From contig NZ_JACIDM010000002.1 in NCBI RefSeq assembly GCF_014196335.1, forward strand, positions 620,001 through 684,000: a DNA stretch of 64,000 bases. The letters are read 5' to 3'. Numbering within the stretch: the first letter of the stretch is position 1; each line of letters begins with the position of its first letter. Positions 22,076 to 30,880 of the stretch are shown one piece after another. Source of the stretch: Brevundimonas lenta. GTDB lineage: Bacteria > Pseudomonadota > Alphaproteobacteria > Caulobacterales > Caulobacteraceae. The notes under the pieces are model-generated. The model was not told the DNA's origin. It was given only the letters and a program-made list of their open reading frames with translations, and did no database searches. A program made the translations under genes and the position numbers.

Positions 22076-22351
22076 ATGAACATCTCCCGTGCGGAGCAAC
22101 GCACGTTGCACGCCCTCGCGCAGGGCGGCGGCATCGTGCTGGAACGCGATACCGACGGCCGCATCCTGCGTGCCGACTGCTTCACCCGTGACGGCTTCCT
22201 GCTGACCGACTGCAATCTGTCGGTGTGGAAGAAGCTGAAAACCAAGGGGCTGATCGCCTCGCACTGCGGCGGACCCTACCGGGTCAACCGCGACGGCCTG
22301 GCGCGCATGCGCAGCCAGCTGGACAACCGGGTGTCAGCCCGGCGCTGGTAG
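22076..22351 (+). CDS. yjhX: YjhX-family (UPF0386) putative toxin
   Basis: A 91-residue protein that closely follows E. coli Yjh[19 protein letters not shown], an internal [20 protein letters not shown] and [19 protein letters not shown]. The fold looks like a small winged helix. E. coli YjhX is annotated as the toxin of a YjhX/YjhQ pair, YjhQ being a GNAT protein. No GNAT gene is adjacent here (nearest are at 18.3 and 27.5 kb), so this is an orphan. Its last 18 bases overlap convergent rsmD. There is no strong ribosome-binding site. Confidence 0.85.
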   Translation: MNISRAEQRTLHALAQGGGIVLERDTDGRILRADCFTRDGFLLTDCNLSVWKKLKTKGLIASHCGGPYRVNRDGLARMRSQLDNRVSARRW

Positions 22352-22909
22352 AGCCCGAAGGAAGAGGACGCGCGCGGCGCCGTAGTCGCGCGCGTCCAGC
22401 CGTTCGTAGCCGGGCGTGTCGATCTCGGGCTCGTCCGAGCCGCGCTCGAAGACGACGGTGGCGCCGGGCTTCAGCCAGTTTCCTTCCAGCAGACGCGCCA
22501 GGGTCTGTTCGCCGAGGCCCTTGCGGTAGGGCGGATCGAGGAAGGCGATGTCAAAGGCCTCGCCGGCCGATCCAGGGCGGACGCCCAGGTCGGTGGCGCT
22601 GCGCCGGTGCACGCGCGTGCGGCCCATCAGGCCCCAGGCGTCGCCGTTCTCGCGGATGGCGCCGCGGGCCTCGTCGTCGATCTCGACGAACAGGGCGAAG
22701 GCCGCGCCCCGGCTGATGGCTTCATAACCCAAGGCGCCGGAGCCGGCGTACAGGTCGATGATCCGGGCGCCGTTCAGCGGCTGCGCCCAGTCGGCATGCT
22801 CAAGGATGTTGAAGATGGCCTGCCGCGCGCGGTCGGAGGTCGGACGGGTGTTCTGGCCGTCAGGCGTGACGATGGCGCGGCCCTTCAGGCTGCCGGCGAC
22901 GATGCGCAT
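22334..22909 (-). CDS. rsmD: 16S rRNA (guanine-966-N2) methyltransferase
   Basis: A 191-residue Rsm[12 protein letters not shown] at the start, [18 protein letters not shown] motif [15 protein letters not shown] and catalytic FLDPPYRKG are all present. It modifies G966 in the 30S subunit. It starts 3 bases after the GFA-family stop, so the two are co-transcribed with rluB. Confidence 0.96.
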   Translation of the reverse strand: MRIVAGSLKGRAIVTPDGQNTRPTSDRARQAIFNILEHADWAQPLNGARIIDLYAGSGALGYEAISRGAAFALFVEIDDEARGAIRENGDAWGLMGRTRVHRRSATDLGVRPGSAGEAFDIAFLDPPYRKGLGEQTLARLLEGNWLKPGATVVFERGSDEPEIDTPGYERLDARDYGAARVLFLRALPAPG

Positions 22910-22912
22910 TGC

Positions 22913-23332
22913 TCAGGTCTCGTCGGAAAACTGCGCCATGACCTCTTCGCCGGTCAGGCGCGGACGGTCGCCGGCGAAGGCGTAGTTGGCGGGCTTGGAG
23001 TCGATGAATATCTCGTCCTTGAAGGCGAAGGCGCCGGGATCGTCGAACGCCTGCACCGACACGGCGGTGATCCCGCCGGCCTTTAGCCTCCAGAACAGGG
23101 TCGAGCCGCAGGTGCGGCAGAACTGGCGATCCGCCCACTCCGACGAGTCGTAGGTTCCCACGGCCGCCGGATCGGCGACCTCAAGGCTGTCGCCGCAGTC
23201 GACGCTCAGATAGACGCCGCCCGACCAGCGCCGGCAGCTCTCGCAGTGACAGGCGTGCATGCCGTGTTCGGGCACGGCCGTGAAGGTCACAGCGCCGCAC
23301 AGGCAGCGCCCGGACAGACGGGCGTCAGACAT
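22913..23332 (-). CDS. GFA/CENP-V family zinc protein
   Basis: A 139-residue protein with the family's zinc ligands: GRCLCGAV, CHCESCRRW and FCRTCGSTLFW. The family takes its name from glutathione-dependent formaldehyde activation, but most members have no verified activity. It sits between two RNA-modification genes: 20 bases after rluB and 3 bases before rsmD. Confidence 0.9.
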   Translation of the reverse strand: MSDARLSGRCLCGAVTFTAVPEHGMHACHCESCRRWSGGVYLSVDCGDSLEVADPAAVGTYDSSEWADRQFCRTCGSTLFWRLKAGGITAVSVQAFDDPGAFAFKDEIFIDSKPANYAFAGDRPRLTGEEVMAQFSDET

Positions 23333-23352
23333 GATCGTTCAGCCTCCGGGTG

Positions 23353-24909
23353 TCAGCGCGGCCCGCGCGGGCCGCCCTTGCCCCCGCCGCCGGGACGCGA
23401 ACCGCCAGGGCGAGCGCCGCCCGGCGGGTTGCTGCGGGTTCCGCCACCGCGCTTGAAGGGCGCGTCGCCCCGCGGGGCCTGACCGTCACGCGGCTTGAAC
23501 GGCCGACTCGGACGATCTCCCTCAGCCGCCGGCCTTGAGCCGAAGGCTGGTTTGGCGCCCGGCTTGCGGGGGCCGCCGGCGCCGCGCGGCTTGTCGATGA
23601 ACTGGTCGGCGCGCGGCGTGAAGGCGCGTTTCGGACGCTCGTCGCGGTCGGAGCGCTCGCCGTCGGCCGGACGCGGGGCGGTCCGCTCGCGGGGCTTGAA
23701 GGTCTTCGAGTGCTCGAACTTCGGCTTGGCCTTCGCCCAGCCTTCGCCCTTCGGGGCACGACGACCGGTGTCGCCGCCCTCGGATGCGGCGGCTTCGGCG
23801 GCGCGGGTCCGGCTGGGCTTGCGCGAGGGATCGGACATGGCCGAGCCGGACGCGCCCTTGACGATGGGGGCCGAGGTGCGGCGGCCGGGGATCGGCGCCG
23901 GCGTCTGGACCGTGTTGCCGGTCGGCAGGTTCTCGGGGCGGATATGCTGCGCCAGCATTTCGCGGATCACGCGCGGGCCGACTTCCTCGACCGAGCCCAC
24001 CGGCAGGGTGCCGAGCTGGAACGGGCCGTAGGCGAGACGGATCAGGCGGTTCACGGTCAGACCCAGATGCTCCAGCACCTTGCGGACTTCGCGGTTCTTG
24101 CCCTCGGTGATCGAGACGCTGATCCAGAGGTTGGCCGGACCGCGGCCTTCCGAGTCGCTCTTCTCCTTGGCCTTGTCGAGGGTCGCCTCGATCGGGCCGT
24201 AGCGGACGCCGTCGACGGTGACGCCGTCCTTCAGCGAATCCAGCTGCAGCTGGCTGACCCGGCCGCGGGCGCGGGCGCGGTACTGACGGACCAGTTCGGT
24301 CGAGGGCAGCTCCAGCGCACGGCTGAGCTCGCCGTCGTTGGTGAGGATCAGCAGGCCCTCGGTGTTGAGGTCGAGGCGGCCGACGGAGATGACGCGCGGC
24401 AGGCTGCTGGGCAGGGCGTCGAAGACGGTCGGGCGACCGCCGGGGTCGCCGTGCGAGGTCACCAGGCCGGCGGGCTTGTGATAGCGCCACACGCGCGTCG
24501 CCTGGGCCGAACCGATCGGCTTGCCGTCAACGGTGATGACGTCGTCGCGCGTGACCAGGGTCGCGGGCGTGTCGAGGATCTTGCCGTTCACCGCGACCTT
24601 GCCGAGGCCGATCAGGCGCTCGACCTCGCGGCGCGAGGCGATGCCGGCGCGGGCCATGGCTTTGGCGATGCGTTCGCTGCGCTTGGGGCCCTCGTCGGCC
24701 TTGGCGCCGGGCTTCGCATCCCTGGAAGAAGGCTTGCCGTCTTTGGCGAAAGGCTTGCCGCCCGGCTTGCCGAAGGATTTGCCGCCCTTGGGCGGGCCAC
24801 GGTCATCGGCGCCTTCGACGCGCTTGACGTAGGGTTTGCGGGGGCCGTCGCGGCTGTCGTCTTGACGCGGGCGCGGCTTCTTGTCGTTGTCTCGGGGATG
24901 GCTGACCAT
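23353..24909 (-). CDS. rluB: RluB/RsuA-family pseudouridine synthase with long basic tails
   Basis: A 518-residue protein, about twice the catalytic core. An S4 domain (ERIAKAMARAGIASRREVERLI) and the synthase core follow, with the catalytic Asp in GRLDLNTEGLLILTNDG and the ending ITEGKNREVRKVLEHLG. These are flanked by about 75 residues of Lys/Gly/Pro-rich N-terminal tail and about 180 residues of Arg/Gly/Pro-rich C-terminal tail (PRGGGTRSNPPGG type), both predicted disordered and RNA-binding in character. Start ATG 24909 lies inside the tadA start region on the other strand. Confidence 0.92.
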   Translation of the reverse strand: MVSHPRDNDKKPRPRQDDSRDGPRKPYVKRVEGADDRGPPKGGKSFGKPGGKPFAKDGKPSSRDAKPGAKADEGPKRSERIAKAMARAGIASRREVERLIGLGKVAVNGKILDTPATLVTRDDVITVDGKPIGSAQATRVWRYHKPAGLVTSHGDPGGRPTVFDALPSSLPRVISVGRLDLNTEGLLILTNDGELSRALELPSTELVRQYRARARGRVSQLQLDSLKDGVTVDGVRYGPIEATLDKAKEKSDSEGRGPANLWISVSITEGKNREVRKVLEHLGLTVNRLIRLAYGPFQLGTLPVGSVEEVGPRVIREMLAQHIRPENLPTGNTVQTPAPIPGRRTSAPIVKGASGSAMSDPSRKPSRTRAAEAAASEGGDTGRRAPKGEGWAKAKPKFEHSKTFKPRERTAPRPADGERSDRDERPKRAFTPRADQFIDKPRGAGGPRKPGAKPAFGSRPAAEGDRPSRPFKPRDGQAPRGDAPFKRGGGTRSNPPGGARPGGSRPGGGGKGGPRGPR

Positions 24910-25383
24910 GATGAGCGGTTCATGCACATGGCCTTGGCCCTGGCGCAAGCGGCGGCGGACGCGGGAGAGACTCCCGTCGGCTGCGTGATCGTCGATGAAT
25001 CGACCGGAAACGTGATCTCAGAGGGCATGAACGGCCCGATCGGCGCCCACGATCCGACCGCCCACGCCGAGATCGTGGCCATGCGCGCGGCCGCGGAAAA
25101 ACTCGGAAACTACCGGCTGACCGGCCTGACGCTCTATGTGACGCTGGAGCCGTGCGCCATGTGCGCCGGGGCGATCAGCCATGCGCGGATCGGCCGGGTC
25201 GTCTGGGGGGCCGACGACGCCAAGGGCGGCGCGGTGATCCACGGCCCGCGCTTTTTCGAACAGCCGACCTGCCACTGGCGGCCGAAGGTCGAGGGCGGGA
25301 TTCTGGCTGGCGAAGGCGGTGATCTGCTGCGGGCTTTTTTCCGCGCGCGGCGCAAAGGAACGGCGGCCCAGACGGCGCGTTGA
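24898..25383 (+). CDS. tadA: tRNA adenosine-34 deaminase
   Basis: A 161-residue deaminase that makes inosine at the wobble position of tRNA-Arg(ACG). Zinc and catalytic residues are HAE (His56, Glu58) and PCAMC (Cys86, Cys89), with GMNGPIGAHDPTAHAE as in E. coli TadA. The start at 24898 matches the usual N-terminus (DERFMHMALALA). It overlaps the start of divergent rluB by 12 bases. Confidence 0.95.
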   Translation: MADHDERFMHMALALAQAAADAGETPVGCVIVDESTGNVISEGMNGPIGAHDPTAHAEIVAMRAAAEKLGNYRLTGLTLYVTLEPCAMCAGAISHARIGRVVWGADDAKGGAVIHGPRFFEQPTCHWRPKVEGGILAGEGGDLLRAFFRARRKGTAAQTAR

Positions 25384-25413
25384 GCAGTCGATGTAACTGC
25401 AAGGCTTGCGCGT

Positions 25414-25818
25414 ATGAGACTGACGACCGCCTCCGTCCTGCTCGTGGTCGCGCTGGGAGCCTGCGGCCCCAAGCCCGCTGACGCCCCGACCGACGGCGAT
25501 TCCGTGCGCGAGCGGGCCCAGGAGGCACAGACGGCCCGACGCCGCACCGGGGCCGAACTTCAGGATCGGGCGATGAACCGGGTGATCCGGACCGTCTACC
25601 TCTGCAACAACAGCGAGCGCCTGTCGGTCGATTTCGACAACCCGCGCCAGATGGCGACCGTTCGCAATTCCAGCGGCGAGGCCGTGGATCTGTTCCAGGA
25701 ACACGGCGCCGACGGAATCTGGTATCGCGCCTCCGGTTACGAGCTGCGCGGCAAGGGCGTCATGGCGACCTGGACCGCAGATGGCCGCCCGCCGACGGAC
25801 TGCCGCGCCGTCGACTAG
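25414..25818 (+). CDS. MliC-like lysozyme-inhibitor lipoprotein
   Basis: A 134-residue lipoprotein with lipobox VALGAC (Cys17). After a polar linker the C-terminal domain reads VYLCNNSERLSVDF, then EAVDLFQEHGADGIWYRASGYELRGKG and a final PPTDC. This is the pattern of MliC/PliC inhibitors of C-type lysozyme, with the two domain cysteines available for a disulfide. It lies 30 bases after tadA, possibly in the same transcript. Confidence 0.78.
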   Translation: MRLTTASVLLVVALGACGPKPADAPTDGDSVRERAQEAQTARRRTGAELQDRAMNRVIRTVYLCNNSERLSVDFDNPRQMATVRNSSGEAVDLFQEHGADGIWYRASGYELRGKGVMATWTADGRPPTDCRAVD

Positions 25819-25820
25819 CA

Positions 25821-25840
25821 CGAACGACACATTTCGTTCG
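25821..25840. terminator. weak hairpin after the MliC-like gene
   Basis: CGAACGA (25821-25827) pairs with TCGTTCG (25834-25840) directly behind the stop codon. The stem is short and there is no U-run, so this is a weak terminator candidate only. Confidence 0.35.
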
Positions 25841-25915
25841 CCGTAGCCCGGCCTGGCTAGCCCGTTTCCTGAAATTGACGTCCGTTCGGATAGGGAGCCA
25901 CCTGCCCTCCGATCC

Positions 25916-25944
25916 GGACGGCCTGGCCGATCTGAAGGCCGTCC
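25916..25944 (+). promoter_or_regulatory. hairpin in the leader of the RTX gene
   Basis: GGACGGCCT (25916-25924) pairs perfectly with AGGCCGTCC (25936-25944) around an 11-base loop. It ends 33 bases before the RTX start codon, without a U-run. It could stabilise the mRNA or regulate translation; no riboswitch class recognised. Confidence 0.35.
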
Positions 25945-25977
25945 CCAACGCGAAACGCGCACTGTGGGAGCAGGCAA

Positions 25978-27531
25978 ATGGCTGTTTTTGAAGGCGGTTC
26001 GGGGAGAGACACGTATGTCGGCGGAGCCGACGCGGACACGATAAGGGGCAACGGGGGCAACGACCGTCTGGACGGCGGCGGCGGCAATGACGTCGTCGAA
26101 GGCGGCGCAGGCAATGACGACCTTCGCGGCGGCGCCGGACGCGACCGGGTCGACGGCGGCATCGGCAATGACGTCCTGTGGGGCGGCGACGACGGCGACT
26201 TCCTCGCGGGCGAGGAAGGCAATGACTGGGTCTCGGGAGACGCCGGGAATGACAATGTCTCCGGCGGCGATGGCAACGACATCGTCCTCGGCGGCGACGG
26301 CAATGACAACGTCGACGGCGACGACGGCAACGACGTCCTGTTCGGCGGCGCCGGAGGCGACGACATCGTGGCCGGGGACGGCAACGACATCCTGTGGGGC
26401 GACGAGGGCGACGACGATCTGCAGGGCGGCGCCGGCGATGACCTGATGTATGGCGGCGTCGGCGACGATGACCTGACCGGCTATGAGGGCGTCGACATCA
26501 GCCTCGGCGGCGCGGGCGCCGACACCTTCGGCTTCTTCCTGGGCGATTTCGCACCCAGCTCGACCCTGGCGGTCACTGACATCGTGCTGGACTTCCAGGG
26601 CGCGGGCGTCGCGGGCGGCGATCTGCTCAGCCTGAATTTCGAGACGGTCGCATGGGGCGGCAAGATCAACGTCCGGGTCCGTGAGGGCTCCCTGCTGCCG
26701 GGCGCCGGCGACGGCGTGACCCAGATTTTCTACACCCAGCGCCAGGGCAGAACCTGGCTGATCGCCGACGAGAACGATAACGGACGCCTCGACGATTCCG
26801 ACTTCACAGTCGAGTTCCTGGGCACGCAGAACTTCACCCAGGACGACTTCACCCGCACCGACTTCGTCATCGTCGGCACGGGCGGCGATGACGAGCTGGA
26901 AGGGACGGAGGACGCCGATCGGATCTTCGGGGCCGGTGGCGACGACACGATCAACGGCCTCGGCGGCGACGACGAGCTTCACGGCGGCGAAGGCAATGAC
27001 GTCATCGACGGGGGGCCGGGCGGCTTCGACTTCCTGTTCGGTGACGGCGGAGACGACACCCTGACGCTGGCGAGTAGCGACGGCGGGGGCGTGGCCGACG
27101 GCGGCGAAGGCGATGACACCCTGTTCGGAAGCGACGTCGGCTTCTTCAGCGACCTGCAGGGCGGGAACGGAAACGACACCCTCAACGCCGGAGCCACATC
27201 CACGACCCTGAGCGGCGGCGACGGGGCGGACGTGCTGGTCAGCGGCGCGGGCGATGATCAGTTGAACGGCGGATACAACGAGGACTTCTCGCTGGACGGC
27301 GATCCGGATCTGTTCGTCTACGGCGCCGGGCCGTGGGGCACGGACAACGTCTATCAGTTCGAGGACGGCTCGGACCTGTTCGACCTGCGCGGCAGCGGCC
27401 TGACCTTCGCGGACCTCGTCATCGTCAACGAGGAGTTCCTGACCACGATCACCTCCGCCAACGGAACGATCTTCATCAACAAATTCGACGGGCCGGTGGA
27501 GATCACCGCCGACGACTTCATCTTCGAATAG
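25978..27531 (+). CDS. RTX calcium-binding repeat protein (517 aa), likely type I secreted
   Basis: An acidic protein that begins in RTX repeats at residue 5. Block 1 (about 5-182) has some 18 GGxGxDxxx-type nonapeptides. A non-repeat part follows (about 183-300, with DIVLDFQGAG and a Ca-loop-like DENDNGRLDDSD), then block 2 (about 300-435) and a C-terminal region of about 80 residues ending FIFE, typical of type I secretion substrates. There is no signal peptide or enzymatic domain. GGGAG precedes the ATG. No type I secretion genes lie in the window. Confidence 0.85.
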   Translation: MAVFEGGSGRDTYVGGADADTIRGNGGNDRLDGGGGNDVVEGGAGNDDLRGGAGRDRVDGGIGNDVLWGGDDGDFLAGEEGNDWVSGDAGNDNVSGGDGNDIVLGGDGNDNVDGDDGNDVLFGGAGGDDIVAGDGNDILWGDEGDDDLQGGAGDDLMYGGVGDDDLTGYEGVDISLGGAGADTFGFFLGDFAPSSTLAVTDIVLDFQGAGVAGGDLLSLNFETVAWGGKINVRVREGSLLPGAGDGVTQIFYTQRQGRTWLIADENDNGRLDDSDFTVEFLGTQNFTQDDFTRTDFVIVGTGGDDELEGTEDADRIFGAGGDDTINGLGGDDELHGGEGNDVIDGGPGGFDFLFGDGGDDTLTLASSDGGGVADGGEGDDTLFGSDVGFFSDLQGGNGNDTLNAGATSTTLSGGDGADVLVSGAGDDQLNGGYNEDFSLDGDPDLFVYGAGPWGTDNVYQFEDGSDLFDLRGSGLTFADLVIVNEEFLTTITSANGTIFINKFDGPVEITADDFIFE

Positions 27532-27534
27532 GCG

Positions 27535-28125
27535 TCAGAACGCCGCCAGCCGGGCGTCCAGGCGCGCCCGGACCTCGGGCCAGTCGTCATCGAGGATGGC
27601 GAACTGGGCGGTGTCGCGGATACGGCCGGTGAAGGTGATCTTGTGCTTGAGCAGGACGCCTTCATCACGCGCGCCCAGCTTGCGGATGGCGGCCTGGCTG
27701 CCGGGATTGGTCGCGTCGGTGATGATCTCGATCCGCACCGCGCCGGCGTCGAAGGCGTGACCGAGCAGCAGGCGCTTGCAGGCCGGATTGACCGGCCCTC
27801 CCCTCGCCTCGGGCCGGTAGAAGGTCGAACCGATCTCGCAGCGGCGATAGTCGGGCTTGATCTCGTACAGGCTGGTCGTGCCGACGAGGGCGTTGTCGGA
27901 CTTGCGACGCACAGCCCACGGGATGCGGGTCCCCTGCTCCATCGCGGACATCGCAGACGCCCACCAGCCGTCGAAGTACGGGCCGTAGGCGGCGGCGACC
28001 ATGATGTCCCACGCCGGCTGGTCGCAATCGAGCGCGGCCTGCATTTCGGACCGTAGCGCCTCTGACAGAGGCTCCAGCCGAACGAAGCGGTCCTCGAGCG
28101 GGATAGCCTGCAGCTCCATCCGCAT
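27535..28125 (-). CDS. GNAT-family N-acetyltransferase (RimJ-like)
   Basis: A 196-residue protein of the RimJ/RimL type: EDRFVRLEPLSEA, VGTTSLYEI with the CEIGSTFYRPEARGG acetyl-CoA loop, and IITDATNPGSQAAIRKLGA. Substrate unknown. The start overlaps the aroB stop by one base (TGATG), so it is the last gene of aroK-aroB-GNAT. Confidence 0.88.
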   Translation of the reverse strand: MRMELQAIPLEDRFVRLEPLSEALRSEMQAALDCDQPAWDIMVAAAYGPYFDGWWASAMSAMEQGTRIPWAVRRKSDNALVGTTSLYEIKPDYRRCEIGSTFYRPEARGGPVNPACKRLLLGHAFDAGAVRIEIITDATNPGSQAAIRKLGARDEGVLLKHKITFTGRIRDTAQFAILDDDWPEVRARLDARLAAF

Positions 28126-29231
28126 CAGGCCGCGCCTTCCGACTTGAGGAAGTCCCGCACGGCGGCGCGGTCGACGTCGCGGGCGGTGAAGGCGTCGCCC
28201 AAGTCGCGAGCGAGGATCAGGGTCAGACGCCCGCCCTCGGCCTTCTTGTCGCCGGCCATGCGTTTCACCAGGCGGTCGGCGGAGAAGGTTCCGACCTGGT
28301 CGAGCCGGACCGGCAGGCCCGCAGCCGCGATCACCGCCTCAACCCGGGCCGCGGCGTCAGGCGGGCAGAGGCCGGTCGCGGCGGAGAAGCGGAAGGCCAG
28401 GGCGCAGCCGAGGGCGACGCCCTCGCCGTGGGTCAGCTTCGTCTCGTCGAAGTCGAGTTCGGCCTCGATGGCGTGACCGAAGGTGTGGCCGAGGTTCAGC
28501 AGGGCGCGGCGGCCCGCCTCCTTCTCGTCCTCGCCGACGATGGCGCTCTTGATCTCGACCGAGCGCACGACGGCGCGCTCCAGCGCCGCCGGGTCGCCCT
28601 TCGCGCCGGAGGCTCCCTCGCCCGCCAGCCAGTCGAGGAAGGCGGCGTCGCAGATCAGGCCGTGCTTCAGGACCTCGGCCCAGCCGGACTTCAGCTGCCG
28701 TTCCGGCAGGGTGCCGAGCACGTCGATGTCGGCCAGCACGAGGCGCGGCTGATGGAAGGCGCCGACAAGGTTCTTGCCGCGCGGCGTGTCGATCGCGGTC
28801 TTGCCGCCGACCGAGGAGTCGACCTGGGCCAGCAGGGTCGTGGGGACCTGAACGAAGTCGATGCCGCGCATGTAGAGGGCGGCCGCCAGCCCGGCGAGGT
28901 CGCCGACGACGCCTCCGCCCAGCGCCACCACGACATCGCTGCGGTCCAGCTCGAAGGCCAGCAGGCGATCCAGCACCCGCTCCAGCTCGGCGAAGGATTT
29001 GGAGCCCTCACCCGGCGGCACGGTCAGCAGCCGGGCCTTGATGCCGGCGGCGGCCAGCGAGGCCAGCACGGCCGGGCCATGGATGGCGGCCACGGTCTCA
29101 TCGGTGACGACGGCGGTTCGCCCCTTCGCCAGGGGCGCGATGCGGGCGCCGAGTTCGGACAGCAGTCCGCGCCCGACGACGACGTCGTAGGGGCGGAAGG
29201 CGCCGCCGGAAACGGGGATGGTCGTGGTCAT
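28125..29231 (-). CDS. aroB: 3-dehydroquinate synthase
   Basis: A 368-residue enzyme of normal length for the second step of the shikimate pathway. It has the NAD-binding [35 protein letters not shown], the zinc-ligand regions [11 protein letters not shown] and [12 protein letters not shown], and a helical end. ATGA overlap with aroK upstream indicates translational coupling. Confidence 0.97.
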   Translation of the reverse strand: MTTTIPVSGGAFRPYDVVVGRGLLSELGARIAPLAKGRTAVVTDETVAAIHGPAVLASLAAAGIKARLLTVPPGEGSKSFAELERVLDRLLAFELDRSDVVVALGGGVVGDLAGLAAALYMRGIDFVQVPTTLLAQVDSSVGGKTAIDTPRGKNLVGAFHQPRLVLADIDVLGTLPERQLKSGWAEVLKHGLICDAAFLDWLAGEGASGAKGDPAALERAVVRSVEIKSAIVGEDEKEAGRRALLNLGHTFGHAIEAELDFDETKLTHGEGVALGCALAFRFSAATGLCPPDAAARVEAVIAAAGLPVRLDQVGTFSADRLVKRMAGDKKAEGGRLTLILARDLGDAFTARDVDRAAVRDFLKSEGAA

Positions 29232-29785
29232 GCGCGCTTCCTTAGCGCGCCGTGCGCCTCAAGCGCAGCCACGATGGCGTCGACCGCCTGGGCATGCGCC
29301 CCGCCCGCCACGTCGACCATCACGTCGGCCTCGCTGTAGATCGGGTAGCGGGCCTCGGCCAGGGCCGTCAGGGCTTCCAGCGGATCGCGCCCGCGCAGCA
29401 GGGGCCGGGTATCGCGGCGTTGCACGCGCTGGGCTACCGTTTCCAGATCGGCGCGCATCCAGACAGTGACCGCACGCGCCTTCAACAGACCGCGCGTCTC
29501 GGCATTGAGCATTGCGCCGCCGCCCGTTGCGAGGATCAGGCGGGGCCCCTCCAGCAAGCGGCGCATGACGCGGGCCTCACCCGCACGGAACTCCGACTCG
29601 CCCAGTTCGGCGAAGATGTCGGAGACCGTCATGGCGGCGGCCTCCTCGATCTCGATGTCCCCGTCAGCGAACGGAAGGTTCAGCCGCCTGGCCAGCCGCC
29701 GGCCGACCGTCGATTTCCCCACGCCCATCAGACCGACGAGGGCTATGGTGCGGCGATGGACGGGAATCGGTTCGACATCGCTCAT
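29228..29785 (-). CDS. aroK: shikimate kinase
   Basis: A 185-residue kinase. Walker A is GLMGVGKST (18-26), followed by the shikimate-binding DGDIEIEE, an Arg in [10 protein letters not shown], and the ATGGGAM loop. Start ATG 29785 gives an 11-residue lead before the first strand; the open frame upstream is not similar to the family. It is divergent from xerD with 110 bases between. Confidence 0.95.
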   Translation of the reverse strand: MSDVEPIPVHRRTIALVGLMGVGKSTVGRRLARRLNLPFADGDIEIEEAAAMTVSDIFAELGESEFRAGEARVMRRLLEGPRLILATGGGAMLNAETRGLLKARAVTVWMRADLETVAQRVQRRDTRPLLRGRDPLEALTALAEARYPIYSEADVMVDVAGGAHAQAVDAIVAALEAHGALRKRA

Positions 29786-29895
29786 CGCCGGCCTCGGGCG
29801 GGCGTGCGACGGAACAGGGTTGGCGGGAACGGCGGGCGCGACATGGTCCAACAACCCTCTACACCAAGCCGCGCGGGCGAAAAGCGGGCGCAGCG

Positions 29896-30795
29896 ATGAG
29901 CAGTCCACAGATCGAGGCCTTTCTGGAGATGATGGCGGTCGAACGCGACGCCTCGCCCCACACCCTGTCCGCCTACGGACGGGACCTGGCGGACGCCGAA
30001 GGCGGCGTTCCCGGCGGGCTGATGACGGCGGACGAGGCCGGGGTCGAAGCCTGGTACGCCGGGCTGGGCGCGCGCGGCCTGTCGCCGGCGACCCAGTCGC
30101 GACGTCGGGCAGCGGTGCGGCAGTTCTACCGTTTCGCGCTCGGCGAGGGCTGGCGCACGGACGATCCGTCCCGCCGGCTGGACGCCCCGAAACAGGGCCG
30201 CCCCCTGCCCAACACCCTGAGCCGGGACGAGGTCGAACGCCTGCTGACCGCCTCTGCAATGCGCGATGGGGCGGCAGGCGTGCGGCTGGTGGCGCTGGTC
30301 GAGCTGGCCTACGCGTCCGGACTGCGCGTGTCGGAACTGCTGGCGCTGAAGGTGGAGGCGGTGCGCCGCGATCCGGCCTGGCTGATCGTGCGGGGCAAGG
30401 GCGGGAAGGAACGGCTGGCGCCGTTGAACCTGTCGGCACGTACGGCTGTCAAAGCCTGGCTGACGACGCGGGATGCGGGCCGCAAGCCCGAGACGCCCGA
30501 CAGCCCGTGGCTGTTCCCCTCCCCCGTCGGCAAGAGCCACCTGACGCCGCGTCGTTTCGCGCAACTGCTGGACCAGGCGGCGATCGATGCCGGCATCGAC
30601 CCATCCCGGGTCAGTCCGCACGTGCTGCGCCACGCCTTCGCGACCCATTTGCTGGAAGGCGGGGCCGATCTGCGGGTCGTCCAGACCCTGCTTGGCCATG
30701 CCGACATCGCCACGACCCAGATCTACACCCATGTCGCCACGGACCGTCTGGCCCAGATGGTGCGCTCCAAACACCCGCTGGCGAGGGATGACTGA
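29896..30795 (+). CDS. xerD: site-specific tyrosine recombinase XerD
   Basis: A 299-residue recombinase of housekeeping XerC/D size. The SAM-like N-terminal domain (FLEMMAVERDASPHTLSAYG) precedes the catalytic domain with the RKHRH-Y set: ASGLRVSELL, GKGGKERLAPL, HVLRHAFATHLLEGG, LLGHADIATTQIYTHV. It resolves chromosome dimers at dif with XerC. It lies between aroK and accA and shows no sign of being an integrase of a mobile element. Confidence 0.92.
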   Translation: MSSPQIEAFLEMMAVERDASPHTLSAYGRDLADAEGGVPGGLMTADEAGVEAWYAGLGARGLSPATQSRRRAAVRQFYRFALGEGWRTDDPSRRLDAPKQGRPLPNTLSRDEVERLLTASAMRDGAAGVRLVALVELAYASGLRVSELLALKVEAVRRDPAWLIVRGKGGKERLAPLNLSARTAVKAWLTTRDAGRKPETPDSPWLFPSPVGKSHLTPRRFAQLLDQAAIDAGIDPSRVSPHVLRHAFATHLLEGGADLRVVQTLLGHADIATTQIYTHVATDRLAQMVRSKHPLARDD

Positions 30796-30880
30796 ACCGC
30801 CGCTTGCCCCGCGGCGTTGACCTGACTAGGTTCCGCCGCCTTCCGAAGCGCCACACGGCGCGCCTGTTCCGGACGCCTTG

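Noticed and set aside
25880-25990. Short open reading before the RTX start as an upstream peptide
   Set aside because: There is no start codon with a ribosome site, and high GC makes such open frames common.
29896-30795. Tyrosine recombinase considered as the integrase of a mobile element
   Set aside because: The size and motifs fit housekeeping XerD, and the neighbours are aroK and accA with no attachment repeats.
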